This document shows, piece after piece, positions 15,707 through 25,076 of a stretch of 48,084 nucleotides of DNA (position 1 is its first letter; each line of letters opens with the position of its first letter). The stretch is taken from contig CAIZGG010000421.1 in NCBI GenBank assembly GCA_903932425.1, positions 1-48,084 on the forward strand. Reading direction: 5' to 3'. This stretch comes from an uncultured beta proteobacterium. GTDB lineage: Bacteria > Pseudomonadota > Gammaproteobacteria > Burkholderiales > Burkholderiaceae_B. The translations under genes and the position numbers were made by a program. The notes under the pieces were generated by a model. That model made no database searches, was not told where the DNA came from, and saw nothing but the letters and a program-made list of their open reading frames with translations.

Positions 15707-17218
15707 ATGCCATTCCCCTTTACAAATGTTCGACCTGAGGTGCAACAGCAGCTCTCGTTTGATCGCTTAACAGATTATCTTAAGAAGATCATTAATCCCT
15801 ACTCCCCCTACTATCGGCGGCTATTTAAGTCGCTCAAGATTGATCCAGCAGCGATTAAAACGTATGAGGACTTTCAACGCATCCCTATCACCTACAAAGA
15901 GGATATGGTTGCCGATCCGAATCAATTTGTACTATCGCCGAATATGCCAGGTGAACCAGCGCGTTACGACACAGAAACCCTTGCTGCAGAACACTGGCAA
16001 CAATACGCTGAATATGCAAAAGTACCCAGCATCCGCGATGTGTTTTTTGCACGCACTGAACAACAACGCATGCGTGAAGCGTTCTTAAATGAATGGTTAC
16101 CCATACATTTCCAAATGTCAGGCGGGTCGACCGGCAAGTCACTCATGACCGCGCATACCAAACGCGATGTCGAAACGCTGTTTGCTCGCACAGGTGCGTG
16201 GTGGTACGCGATGCGCCCCGATGTCGACCAGACCGATAAGTGGCTGAATCTAATGCCCGCCGCACCGCACTTAGGCATCTACGCTGGGCTGTTAATCCCG
16301 CTCATGAATGGTCAGCCGAATTTCAACACCTTTGGTGGCAAGGTTATGCCAACCGAGCGACAAGTTGAGATTGTCGCTGAAGACAACTTCGCTTTAATTT
16401 TAACCATCCCCTCTTACCTCACGCACTGGTTGCGTACTGCTAAACGATTGATTGAAAGCGGCAAGATCCAACCGATCACTTCTTTTCGGATCGCCTATTG
16501 TGTCGCTGAGCCCATTACCGACTCTTACAAACGGGTCTTGCATGAACTGTTTGAGGCGATCGGCTCGAAAAATGTCGAGATTCTTGAGGGAATGGGCTCG
16601 ACCGAATTACGTAGCGCCGGTTTCTATGAGTGCTACGAAAGTTCGAAACTACATCTTGACCCCGAGTATTTTTTTACTGAAATTCTAGATCCGGAAACCA
16701 AGCAACCTGTTGCGCCAGGTGAGCCAGGCGTGTTTGTCTGGAGCCATATCGACTGGCGCGGCACGGCAATCTTACGTTACTGGACTGGTGATTATGTCAG
16801 CGGTGGCGTTAGGTGGGGGGAGTGTCCACACTGCAAACTGACCATGCCTCGCCTGATCACACCAATTTGGCGTGCCGCCTACGACTCAACCAAATTTCGT
16901 GGAGCACGTATCGAATACGTGGCTCTGCAAGACTGCGTGCGCAGTGCGCTTGGTGTGCTGACGTTTCAGGTACTGTTACACAAAGAAGACGAGTATGACC
17001 CAACTTCGCGCGACATCCTCGACATTTTTATCGCAGTCGCTGAAGGTGCTAACTCAGAGGCTATCAAAACCGACATCCTCCGTACACTCAGAGCCAAACT
17101 AGAAATCACGCCTGACACAATTCAACTTCAAACCGTTGACGAGATAGAGTCGCGACTGTTTGCGCGTAAGCTCAAAGCAGAGTGGGTAGTCGATACACGA
17201 CCAAAACTGACGGATTAA
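15707..17218 (+). CDS. PaaK-like acyl/aryl-CoA ligase (AMP-forming)
   Basis: About 503 residues, phenylacetate-CoA ligase family. These enzymes activate a carboxylic acid with ATP and then CoA. Seen: PYSPYYRRLF near the start, the phosphate-binding loop SGGSTGKSLMT (about residues 138-148), EGMGSTELRS, and the ATP-binding YWTGD followed by a CPHC motif, where PaaK proteins carry a Cys-containing segment. ATG 15707 follows AGGAAAGAA; an earlier ATG at 15629 lies inside a hairpin loop and would add 26 residues that look non-conserved. Nine bases separate it from the next gene. The acid substrate is not known; the neighbours suggest its CoA ester is later handled by the BKACE and oxidoreductase. 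Confidence 0.87.
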   Translation: MPFPFTNVRPEVQQQLSFDRLTDYLKKIINPYSPYYRRLFKSLKIDPAAIKTYEDFQRIPITYKEDMVADPNQFVLSPNMPGEPARYDTETLAAEHWQQYAEYAKVPSIRDVFFARTEQQRMREAFLNEWLPIHFQMSGGSTGKSLMTAHTKRDVETLFARTGAWWYAMRPDVDQTDKWLNLMPAAPHLGIYAGLLIPLMNGQPNFNTFGGKVMPTERQVEIVAEDNFALILTIPSYLTHWLRTAKRLIESGKIQPITSFRIAYCVAEPITDSYKRVLHELFEAIGSKNVEILEGMGSTELRSAGFYECYESSKLHLDPEYFFTEILDPETKQPVAPGEPGVFVWSHIDWRGTAILRYWTGDYVSGGVRWGECPHCKLTMPRLITPIWRAAYDSTKFRGARIEYVALQDCVRSALGVLTFQVLLHKEDEYDPTSRDILDIFIAVAEGANSEAIKTDILRTLRAKLEITPDTIQLQTVDEIESRLFARKLKAEWVVDTRPKLTD

Positions 17219-17227
17219 ATCTAAATT

Positions 17228-18208
17228 ATGAAAGCTCTCGTATGTAAACAGTTTGGCGAACTCGATCAATTACAGATTGAAGAGACTGCAGCGCCCGTCA
17301 TGTCACCGAGTCAGGTTCGTCTTTCAATGCGAGCGGCGGGCGTGGGGTTTATGGACACATTGATGGCTAAGGGTCTTTATCAACTCAAACCAGAATTACC
17401 CTATGTGCCCGGCGCTGTTGGTGCTGGCATCGTCACAGAGGTGGGGGCCGAGGTACAGCACGTCAAAGTTGGCGATCGCGCCTCATTTTTGAATTACTAC
17501 GGAGCCTTCGCCCAAGAAGTCGTGACCGAGGCTCACACCATTGTGCAAATTCCGAACTCGATGGATTTCGCACAAGGGGCAACGTTTAGGCTCTCTTACA
17601 CACCCGCCTATTTAGCTCTCAAGCTTAGAGCGCAACTGCAGCCCGGTGAGGTACTGCTAGTCACTGGGGCCTCGGGGGGCGTCGGACATGCTGCGGTACA
17701 ACTCGGCAAACTGATGGGCGCGCGCGTCATCGGTAGCGTGGGGCGCGCTGAAAAAATGGATATCGTACGCAGCTTTGGTGCCGATGAGGTTATCAATCAC
17801 TCTACTGAGAAGCTACGTGATCGCGTCAAAGAGCTAACCGATGGTCGTGGCGCCGATGTCATCCTTGACCTAATCGGTGGTGATGTTTTTGATGAGTGCC
17901 TACGCTGCATCAACATGCTTGGCCGGATCATTGTCATGGGTTTCACAAGCGGTCGCATTCCGCAAATTCCGGCCAACTTGGTACTGCTGAAAAACTGCTC
18001 AATTTTGGGCGTTTTTTTAGGTGGCTGGATGACGCGCGATCAAGCGGGCTCAATGAAACTCAATCAAGACCTAGCCGAACTTGCAATGCAAGGGGCTCTG
18101 CGTACACATATTTCGCATCGCTTCGCGTTTCAAGATGCAGTCAAAGCGATGCAAACACTTTTACAGCGTGACACGATTGGCAAGGTCGTGCTCGATATCA
18201 ATCCTTAA
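17228..18208 (+). CDS. Zinc-independent MDR oxidoreductase (NADPH:quinone reductase-like)
   Basis: 326 residues. The N-terminal GroES-like domain lacks the zinc-binding Cys/His of alcohol dehydrogenases. The Rossmann domain carries LLVTGASGGVGHAAVQLGKLMGA (about 138-160) for NADP(H). Closest to quinone oxidoreductases and acyl-CoA/enone reductases (QOR, AcuI-like). It follows the CoA ligase by nine bases and precedes the BKACE gene by 20, so it is part of the same unit and may reduce an unsaturated or carbonyl intermediate of that pathway. Confidence 0.9.
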   Translation: MKALVCKQFGELDQLQIEETAAPVMSPSQVRLSMRAAGVGFMDTLMAKGLYQLKPELPYVPGAVGAGIVTEVGAEVQHVKVGDRASFLNYYGAFAQEVVTEAHTIVQIPNSMDFAQGATFRLSYTPAYLALKLRAQLQPGEVLLVTGASGGVGHAAVQLGKLMGARVIGSVGRAEKMDIVRSFGADEVINHSTEKLRDRVKELTDGRGADVILDLIGGDVFDECLRCINMLGRIIVMGFTSGRIPQIPANLVLLKNCSILGVFLGGWMTRDQAGSMKLNQDLAELAMQGALRTHISHRFAFQDAVKAMQTLLQRDTIGKVVLDINP

Positions 18209-18228
18209 TTTTTTGAAAATCAATCATC

Positions 18229-19260
18229 ATGTCAAATGAAAAAAAACGCAGTGATAAAGTTAAGTGGGAACACGTTAACAATTGGGTCTCGCGCCGTGGT
18301 TTAAAAACTGACTGGAAGGTCTTTGGCATGCCCGAGATCTTGGATCCCTTTACCAGCAGCTTTGTCGATGTCGACCCTATGCCCAAGTGGGATATCCCGC
18401 AAAAGATCATGATATCGACCACGATTACTGGCGCATTTTTCAGTAAACGCTCCAATCCGCATCACCCAATTACTGTCGATGAAATTCGTGACTCTGCTGA
18501 AAAATGCATCTTGGCAGGCGCACCAAATATTCATATACACGTGCGCGACGATCGCGGCTATAACGTGCTCGATCCTCAGCGCTTTCACGATGTCATTGCG
18601 CCCTTGCGTGAAAAATACCCAGAGGTGACCTTTGATGGTTGCCTCGTTGCCGTCAACGATCATGAAAGTTCACTCATGGAGTCGACCATGAAAATGGGTC
18701 TCTTTGATGCGTTACCCGTCAACACAACCGCTCTATGCTGCGGTGACAATATGTTCTTTAAAGCACCTCACGTCGTTATCGAAAAAGCTCGCCTGGCGCA
18801 AGAAGCGGGCTGCAAGCCGATTATCGCTGTCTACACGGATGGAGACATTGATAATGCACGTCGCTATTTAGTTGAAAGTGGCGTCGTTCAAGGTCCCTGT
18901 TACTGGATCCTGTTGCCAGCACTGCCAGGCTGCAGTCCAATGCATAATCCACAGCAAATGGTTGACGGTTTACAACGAATGGTTCGCGCAATTCGCGACT
19001 TTGATCCGAATGGTTTTTTAATGGTCAGTGCTGCGGGACGCGCCAGCACCTATCTGGCAACTTTTGCGATGTTGCTGGGCTTGCACGTGCGTGTCGGTAT
19101 GGAAGACACTGTCTGGCCATACCCACATCGCGATGAGATACTAAAACACAACGTCGACCATTTCACTCAAGTGCGCGACATCGCAAAACTTTTGGGACGA
19201 GAGTTGATGACCCCTAGCGAATATCGACTAGCCATAAACATGCCTAGCGTACGAGCTTAA
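18229..19260 (+). CDS. BKACE family beta-keto acid cleavage enzyme (DUF849)
   Basis: 343-residue TIM-barrel enzyme. BKACE proteins condense a beta-keto acid with acetyl-CoA and cleave it to acetoacetate and a new CoA thioester, using zinc. Seen: the metal-binding NIHIHVRDDRG (about 103-113, HxH), TTITGAF near the start and the C-terminal RVGMEDTVW with the conserved Glu. The N-terminal 45 residues before the barrel are longer and more charged than in Kce, which may mark a subgroup. It is the last gene of the IclR-linked unit; a convergent gene ends 22 bases on. Which beta-keto acid it takes is unknown. Confidence 0.9.
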   Translation: MSNEKKRSDKVKWEHVNNWVSRRGLKTDWKVFGMPEILDPFTSSFVDVDPMPKWDIPQKIMISTTITGAFFSKRSNPHHPITVDEIRDSAEKCILAGAPNIHIHVRDDRGYNVLDPQRFHDVIAPLREKYPEVTFDGCLVAVNDHESSLMESTMKMGLFDALPVNTTALCCGDNMFFKAPHVVIEKARLAQEAGCKPIIAVYTDGDIDNARRYLVESGVVQGPCYWILLPALPGCSPMHNPQQMVDGLQRMVRAIRDFDPNGFLMVSAAGRASTYLATFAMLLGLHVRVGMEDTVWPYPHRDEILKHNVDHFTQVRDIAKLLGRELMTPSEYRLAINMPSVRA

Positions 19261-19282
19261 CGCCGCAGTTCGTACAGAGGCA

Positions 19283-20017
19283 TTAATTAGGCCGTACAAA
19301 GCGCAAAGCAAACCGATCAGTTGGGGTCTCCATCTTTGAGGAATGTTGCTCATGTGTATCGGCCGAATTTTTCCAGGCCTCAGACTGACCATCGAGTTTG
19401 AAGCCGACAGCCGTCAACTCTGCGATCACCACTTGCTGGTCAATACGGTGAAGAGTCGACGTCTGACTGACGCCGGTTCCAGCCGCCGCAGCGTGGTCCA
19501 TCACGATTAAAAACCCACCCGGCTTAAGCGCGTTAAAGATCGCTTTATTCATCTTGCTACGCTCGGTCGGCGTATTCACAATATCGTGATAAGAAAAGAT
19601 TAATGTCGCCCGATCAACGCGTGGCAACTCTGCCGAAAACAAATCCTCAAGGGGACGCGCGAGCACTTGCAGGTTGGCCTGAGGATGTTCGGCAAGCCGT
19701 GCGTCGAGCGCAGGAGATGGCCTCGCAATTTGAGCCCATACGTTACCATTTGCACCAACGGCTAACGCGAAAATTTGCGCCGTATAGCCACCGCCTGACG
19801 CAATATCTAACACTGTCATGCCAGGAGCGACTTGAGCTAGTTTAAGCAAATCGAGTGGCTTACGCCTTGCGTCTGCCTGTCGGTCACGGTCAGTTCGGAT
19901 CGGACTGTCGAGCAGCGCAGCATCGCTTAGCGCAACTTGTGCACAAGTCTCAAAACTGAGCGAATAAAAAACAAGCAAATAGGCAACTAGCGAGCGACGT
20001 CGTGACTGTGTAAACAT
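19283..20017 (-). CDS. Exported class I SAM methyltransferase-like protein (COG4798 type)
   Basis: 244 residues. A signal-like N-terminus (RRRSLVAYLLVFYSLSFETCAQ) is followed by a Rossmann methyltransferase domain: motif I VLDIASGGGYTA (about 75-86), then TLIFSYHDI and a LKPGGFLIVMDH strand. Predicted periplasmic methyltransferases of this group are common in proteobacteria, but their substrate, and their access to S-adenosylmethionine outside the cytoplasm, are unexplained. Ends 22 bases from the convergent BKACE gene and is divergent from the binding protein at 20111. Confidence 0.8.
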   Translation of the reverse strand: MFTQSRRRSLVAYLLVFYSLSFETCAQVALSDAALLDSPIRTDRDRQADARRKPLDLLKLAQVAPGMTVLDIASGGGYTAQIFALAVGANGNVWAQIARPSPALDARLAEHPQANLQVLARPLEDLFSAELPRVDRATLIFSYHDIVNTPTERSKMNKAIFNALKPGGFLIVMDHAAAAGTGVSQTSTLHRIDQQVVIAELTAVGFKLDGQSEAWKNSADTHEQHSSKMETPTDRFALRFVRPN

Positions 20018-20110
20018 AATAAGCCCTAAGTTTTAGAATTTAAAATAGTCAGATCGATTAAACCATGCCGTGCTATCTTTAGTACCAGCCTTTTTTGTAG
20101 GTAATCATTT

Positions 20111-20821
20111 ATGCCCCAAATCCTTGCCCCGACCGGAAAATTGCGCGTTGGGGTCTACACCGGTAGCCCACAGTCGTTAATGCTGGGTCAAACGTCTCAA
20201 GACAATTACGGAATAGGCTACGAGTTGGGCCGTGAGTTTGCACGCTATCTTGGGCTGCCGTTTGAGCCAGTCGTTTTTCAAAAGAATGGCGATGTCCTGG
20301 CTGCGGCCAAACAAGGAGCGATTGACTTAGCATTGGTCAATGCAACACCAGTTCGCGCCGAGTACTTAGACTTCGCTCAGCCGATTCTTTTTTCAGCGCA
20401 AAGTTACTTAGTCGGTGCACACTGCGCAGTGCGTGACATGGCCGCCCTTGATCGAGAAGGGATCATCGTTGGGGTCTCGGGAGGTAGCACTTCTGAAACC
20501 GTCTTGCCAGCCCTCTTACCAAAAGCAAAAGTGGTCGCGATCAACAGCCTTGACGAAGTGACACAGCAGCTCAATCACGCAAAGATAGATGCCTTTGGCA
20601 CTAACAAAGGCATTCTCTTTGAATTGGCAAAGCATAGTCCAGGCTCAATCGTCTTAGACGGCGCTTGGGGCTTTGAGCGGATCGCACTAGGTATCCCCAA
20701 GGGCCGCGGCGCGGCCATGCCCTTACTGCAAGAATTTTGCCAAGACATTAAAGCGAATGGATTTTTAGCCGCTGCGGCGCTACGTGCCGGGATGCAGGGT
20801 GTGAGTTTTAGCGAAAGCTAG
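20111..20821 (+). CDS. Type II periplasmic-binding-like protein without signal peptide
   Basis: 236 residues with the SBP_bac_3 fold: opening TGKLRVGVYTGSP, then GYELGREFARYLGLPFEPV, the IDLALVNATPVRAEYLDF stretch and VGVSGGSTSE. All are lobe elements of polar amino-acid receptors. There is no signal peptide: the reading frame is closed by a stop nine bases before the ATG, so none is hidden upstream. It is therefore predicted cytoplasmic and unlikely to be a classical transporter receptor; it may be a stand-alone sensor or have become an enzyme. No ABC genes adjoin it. A TTT receptor gene follows 56 bases later. Confidence 0.78.
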   Translation: MPQILAPTGKLRVGVYTGSPQSLMLGQTSQDNYGIGYELGREFARYLGLPFEPVVFQKNGDVLAAAKQGAIDLALVNATPVRAEYLDFAQPILFSAQSYLVGAHCAVRDMAALDREGIIVGVSGGSTSETVLPALLPKAKVVAINSLDEVTQQLNHAKIDAFGTNKGILFELAKHSPGSIVLDGAWGFERIALGIPKGRGAAMPLLQEFCQDIKANGFLAAAALRAGMQGVSFSES

Positions 20822-20877
20822 GTTAAAAAAGGGATATAGTTTCTAGGCACAAAGACATATTAAAAAAAGAGGCAAAC

Positions 20878-21870
20878 ATGACCCACGACTTCAGCAAACA
20901 AAGTACACCCTTCGCTTTACTCGGCGCACTCCTCGTCTTCGCCACGCTGCAAACAGGTTTTCAAACTGCTGTTGCACAAACCTATCCCAGCAAACCCATC
21001 ACTGTCGTCGTCCCTTACGGTCCCGGCACGGGAAATGACATTATCGCCCGCATCATCGCACAGAAAGTCAGCGATACCTCAGGGCAGCCGATGGTGATCG
21101 ACAATCGCGCGGGTGCTAACGGCAACATCGCCGCTGACTACGTCGCGCGGGCCACAGCCGATGGTCACACCGTACTGATTGCCAGCACGAGTAGTATCGT
21201 GAACCAGTTTGTCACAAAAGACTCTCGCCTCGATATTGCAAAGGATTTTAGCCCAGTCGGTCTCGTGGGGTCTTTACGCAATGTCTTAATTGCCCGTCAA
21301 GACTTGCCTGCAAACTCAATGAAAGAACTCATTGCACTTGCAAAAGCCAAACCGGGTCAGCTAAATTTTGCTTCGGGTAGCGCTGCCACCCACTTCGTTG
21401 GGATGATTTTGAAATTTGCAGCGCAGATTGACTTTTCAATCATCGATTACAAACTCACTACGACTGGAATGACCGATGTTGCCAGTGGCAGAGTGGATTT
21501 ACTTTGGACAACCACTGCGTCAGCCTTATCTTTAGTCAACACAGGTAAGGTCAAGCTCTTAGGCGTAACAGGCCCGACACGCTCGGCCGTTGTCCCAAAC
21601 ACTGCGACCATGATCGAAGCGGGCTATCCAGAAATTGATATCAGTATCGACTTTTTTATTTTGGCGCCAGCGAGTACGCCGCCAGAGATTTTGACAAAAT
21701 TGAATCGCGAGATTGTGACTGCACTGAACGATAAGGTTGTTAAAGAGAAACTAGCCACCGCGGGTGTTGAGGCAAACGGCAGTTCACCTGAGGCACTGAC
21801 CAAATATATTCAAGATGATATGGCCCGCTGGACACGCTTAGTCAAACAGACAAATTACCTCGTGCAGTAA
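20878..21870 (+). CDS. Bug-family TTT substrate-binding protein (orphan)
   Basis: 330-residue periplasmic receptor. The signal peptide ends at AVAQ (about residue 34), followed by TYPSKPITVVVPYGPGTGND, then VIDNRAGANGNIAADYVARA and ADGHTVL. AGAGG-like spacing (AGAGG, five bases, ATG) gives a good ribosome-binding site. No TctAB genes nearby. It differs clearly from the other three TTT receptors in the window, so it probably binds another ligand. Confidence 0.9.
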   Translation: MTHDFSKQSTPFALLGALLVFATLQTGFQTAVAQTYPSKPITVVVPYGPGTGNDIIARIIAQKVSDTSGQPMVIDNRAGANGNIAADYVARATADGHTVLIASTSSIVNQFVTKDSRLDIAKDFSPVGLVGSLRNVLIARQDLPANSMKELIALAKAKPGQLNFASGSAATHFVGMILKFAAQIDFSIIDYKLTTTGMTDVASGRVDLLWTTTASALSLVNTGKVKLLGVTGPTRSAVVPNTATMIEAGYPEIDISIDFFILAPASTPPEILTKLNREIVTALNDKVVKEKLATAGVEANGSSPEALTKYIQDDMARWTRLVKQTNYLVQ

Positions 21871-21961
21871 CTGTACGTGAAGCGCAGGCGTGACTATGGA
21901 CACTGGGCGCGAAATTCTAGCTTCAGGTGTCTACCGAGCGCCCTGACGGAAATCACTCAAA

Positions 21962-22870
21962 CTATTTAACTTGTTTTCTTAACCCCAGCTTAATCACAAG
22001 CCCCACGACCAAGCAGGCTCCAACGATTTGTATAACGGCAATTTTTTGATTCAAGATAAACCAGCCTAAGACCAGCGCAAAGATGGGTTCGATGCTCATG
22101 ATGGACGAATTGCCGACAACACCTAAGCGCGGCAATACGATAAACATCACGGTAAAACCAGTGCCATAAAAAATCGTTAACAAGGCCAACCCCCACCAAC
22201 CGACTGTGGCTGTGGGCCATTGAAAGGCGCCCAGCGCCTGCGTGCCAATGATCGCCAGCAACCCAACCATCCACATCGTGGTGGCAGTGCGCACCCGTCC
22301 ATCTAGCTCAGAGGCTTCGTTTTGCGTCAGCGCCAGCGCTAAGCCGAAAGTCGCAGCAGCTGTGAGTGCAAAGGCCACACCAACTCCAATCAAGCCCCAT
22401 TGGGCTTTAGCACCCAGCCCTGACGCGGCACCAAAGACATCTAAGGCCAGCGCTAACCCAATCAACATGATTGGCATCGCAAGCAGCACCTGCCTCTCAG
22501 GACGCTGCCCATAAATGACACGGCACCAAAAGGCCGTCCAAAGCGGATAAGTATTAAAGGCCAACAAGGCCAAAGATACGGGCAGCAAGGCCACCGATGA
22601 ATAAATACTTAAGCTTTGAATCGTGACCAGTAGGCCGATCGCGGGCAATACTTTTTTATGTCTGCTGGTCAGCCGTATCGGCACACCCTGAAAATAGACA
22701 ATCAAGCTCACCACAACAGCGGTCACTAGGCTGCGCACCACCACGGCGGTAGCAACGTTTAAGCCATGATCAAAGGCGATGCGCGCCGCAATGTGATTGG
22801 CGCCCATGATCAACCCGATGAATAAGAGCGTTGCAAACGCCAAGCCAGAAATTGCGTTAGTTTTATCGCT
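21962..22870 (-). CDS. EamA/DMT-family transporter
   Basis: About 302 residues with ten hydrophobic segments arranged as two EamA repeats (about 8-140 and 155-300), the drug/metabolite transporter layout for exporters of metabolites or amino acids. Start set at GTG 22870 (MSDKTNAISGLAFATLLF); an ATG at 22945 would add 25 residues of odd composition (Cys/Ser-rich) before the first membrane segment. Divergent from the TTT receptor gene at 23091. Confidence 0.82.
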   Translation of the reverse strand, partial: SDKTNAISGLAFATLLFIGLIMGANHIAARIAFDHGLNVATAVVVRSLVTAVVVSLIVYFQGVPIRLTSRHKKVLPAIGLLVTIQSLSIYSSVALLPVSLALLAFNTYPLWTAFWCRVIYGQRPERQVLLAMPIMLIGLALALDVFGAASGLGAKAQWGLIGVGVAFALTAAATFGLALALTQNEASELDGRVRTATTMWMVGLLAIIGTQALGAFQWPTATVGWWGLALLTIFYGTGFTVMFIVLPRLGVVGNSSIMSIEPIFALVLGWFILNQKIAVIQIVGACLVVGLVIKLGLRKQVK

Positions 22871-22986
22871 CACGATCAGACTACATCCTATTAAAGTGCT
22901 TGAACCGCATGAAATGTCTTGGCTCAAACCTAGCGTCAGTAGCAAATCAAAACAATCTGCATGACGTTGTATCGCAAAAGTATGCC

Positions 22987-23014
22987 ACTATTTTGGCAAT
23001 TGCCTTAAGATAGT
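22987..23014. promoter_or_regulatory. Dyad between EamA and TTT receptor genes
   Basis: Perfect 10-bp palindrome GGCAATTGCC (22995-23004) nested in outer arms ACTAT (22987-22991) and ATAGT (23010-23014). It lies in the 145-220 base divergent region, so it could act on either gene. Regulator unknown. Confidence 0.35.
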
Positions 23015-23090
23015 AAAAAAATAGCGGCATCGGTCAGGCGTCAAGCCCGCCGCTCAAAACATAAAGCACGTCGGAGACTTTGGAAGACTC

Positions 23091-24065
23091 ATGTCAAAAA
23101 AAATTCAACAGGCGTTACTTAGCGCAATATTGATCGTTGGCGTCACTTTAGGCGTAAACGCCCAAGAGTTTCCAACACGACCAATCCGTATGATTGTGCC
23201 ACTTGCTGCCGGTGGCGCGACCGATGTCGTTGCCCGACTGATCGCTGACAAGCTCTCTGAACAGGTCAAACAGCCTGTGATAGTTGAGAACCGTCCTGGC
23301 GCACAAGGGATGATTGGCGTCGAAGCCGCGGCAAAAGCAGCACCTGATGGCTATACGCTGGTGTTTGGCTCAAGCACTACGATGGCTGCAATTTCAAGCT
23401 TGTACGCCAAGCTGCCCTTTGATCCCATTGAAGACTTTGCCGCCGTGGCCAAGGCACTTGATAATGCGTACAACGTTTTGCTCGTGCCATCTACTTTGCC
23501 CATCAATAACGTGGCAGAGCTAATCGCCTATGCGAAAGCCAATCCGACAAAACTGAATTACGGCGCAGGCACGGCTAGTTCTAGAATTTGTATTGAGATG
23601 CTGAAAGTACTGTCTGGTGCAAGCATCACGTTTGTGCCTTATAAAACATCTACGCAAGCGCTCAACGACCTCATGGGCAATCAGGTGCAGCTAGTATGCG
23701 AACCAACTGGGTCGGGCATGGCACAGGTTGCTACCGGTAGGTTGCGTGCCATTGCAGTCACCGGCCCAAATCAAATTGATGAAGCCCCCGGCGTCGCTGC
23801 CGTGGCCCAAACCCCTGGGCTGAAAGACTATGGGCACTGGTCATGGCTGGCATTTTTTACCCGCGCAGGCACCCCCGCAGAGGTCGTCAACAAGTTGAGC
23901 AACGAATTGTTGAAGGTCTTGGCCAACCCAGAAATCGCCAGCAAAATCAAAAAGTTTGGCTTTGATGTCGTGCCCTCGGGGCCTAAAGAACTCGCGGCGC
24001 TGCAAAAAGAGGCGGTTGCTAAGTACGCGAAAATTGTCAAAGAAGCCGGAATTACGCCTGAGTAA
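23091..24065 (+). CDS. Bug-family TTT substrate-binding protein (orphan)
   Basis: 324-residue periplasmic receptor with a signal peptide ending at NAQ (about residue 25), then EFPTRPIRMIVPLAAGGATD, VENRPGAQGMIGVEAAAKAAPDGYTL and VPYKTSTQALNDLMGNQVQL. A GGAAG precedes the ATG. An orphan with no TctAB partner. It ends two bases from the stop of the convergent trhO gene, leaving no room for a separate terminator. Confidence 0.9.
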   Translation: MSKKIQQALLSAILIVGVTLGVNAQEFPTRPIRMIVPLAAGGATDVVARLIADKLSEQVKQPVIVENRPGAQGMIGVEAAAKAAPDGYTLVFGSSTTMAAISSLYAKLPFDPIEDFAAVAKALDNAYNVLLVPSTLPINNVAELIAYAKANPTKLNYGAGTASSRICIEMLKVLSGASITFVPYKTSTQALNDLMGNQVQLVCEPTGSGMAQVATGRLRAIAVTGPNQIDEAPGVAAVAQTPGLKDYGHWSWLAFFTRAGTPAEVVNKLSNELLKVLANPEIASKIKKFGFDVVPSGPKELAALQKEAVAKYAKIVKEAGITPE

Positions 24066-24067
24066 AG

Positions 24068-25012
24068 TCACTCAGGCAATGGCATCTTTGCCCCAACGTG
24101 AGCCGTTTCTCGCTTTTTAGCAAGCTCACATTGGCGCTGTCGTTCGCGAGCACCGCTCTTTTGTAACTCGGTCGTTTTATTGATGCAGCGCGGGCAACTC
24201 ACGCCCTCTTCGTAAAGCGGCGATTCTGTTGCACCATCAGGTAACGGCTGACGACAGCACCGACATAGCGGACGCGACGTTTGCTGCAACCCGTGCCCAA
24301 CTGAAACACGCTCGTCAAAGACAAAACACTCACCCTCCCATAGACTTTGCTCAGGCGGGATGGTCTCGAGGTATTTAAGAATGCCACCTTCAAGGTGATA
24401 GACCTCGTCAAAGCCCTTCGTACGCATCAACGCCGTCGATTTTTCACAGCGAATACCACCGGTACAAAACATCGCGACTTTAGGTTTTTTGCCAGTGCGG
24501 GCTTCAAGCGCCTGGGCTTGATCAACCCATGAAGGCAACTCAGAGAAGGTACCGATGTTTGGATCAATCGCACCCTTGAAGGTGCCTAACTCAACCTCGT
24601 AGTCGTTACGCGTGTCAATCAACACGACATCGGGATCGCTGATTAAAGCATTCCAGTCTTGCGGCTTGACGTAGGTACCGGCCATATGAGTCGGGCTAAT
24701 ACCCGGCACACCCATGGTGACAATCTCTTTTTTTACGCGGATTTTCATGCGACGAAACGGTGGGTGATTGGCCCACGCTTCTTTGTGCTGCAAATCGGCA
24801 AAAGCCGGGTCTGAGCGCAGATAGGCCAACACAGTCCGAATATCGGCTTCAGCCCCAGCCAAGGTACTGTTAATACCTTCGCGCGCCAACAGGATCAGGC
24901 CCTTAACATTGAGCTTCTCACATAACTCAAGCAAAGGCAGCCTGCGTTGCTCAAAATCAGGTAAATCGACAAATTTATAAAAGGCTGCAGTCAGATATTG
25001 TTTGGTCAGCAT
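24068..25012 (-). CDS. trhO: tRNA uridine(34) hydroxylase, rhodanese-like
   Basis: 314 residues. TrhO (YceA) makes the prephenate-independent 5-hydroxyuridine at position 34 of certain tRNAs. Seen: an N-terminal ferredoxin-like part (FYKFVDLPDFEQRR ... GLILLAREGINSTLAG), a rhodanese domain with the active-site CTGGIRCEKS (about 180-190), and a C-terminal Cys-rich tail (CRCCRQ, CPRC) likely to bind zinc. A housekeeping gene, probably monocistronic, between catabolic genes. Confidence 0.93.
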   Translation of the reverse strand: MLTKQYLTAAFYKFVDLPDFEQRRLPLLELCEKLNVKGLILLAREGINSTLAGAEADIRTVLAYLRSDPAFADLQHKEAWANHPPFRRMKIRVKKEIVTMGVPGISPTHMAGTYVKPQDWNALISDPDVVLIDTRNDYEVELGTFKGAIDPNIGTFSELPSWVDQAQALEARTGKKPKVAMFCTGGIRCEKSTALMRTKGFDEVYHLEGGILKYLETIPPEQSLWEGECFVFDERVSVGHGLQQTSRPLCRCCRQPLPDGATESPLYEEGVSCPRCINKTTELQKSGARERQRQCELAKKRETAHVGAKMPLPE

Positions 25013-25076
25013 TCGTTCAGATGGGTCGTAAGCAAAGCAAGGTCACGCCTTATTATAAAGGCGGACCTTACAACCT

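Noticed and set aside
21906-21943. GGGCGC/GCGCCC pairing after the TTT receptor at 20878
   Set aside because: Only six base pairs with a loop over 20 bases.
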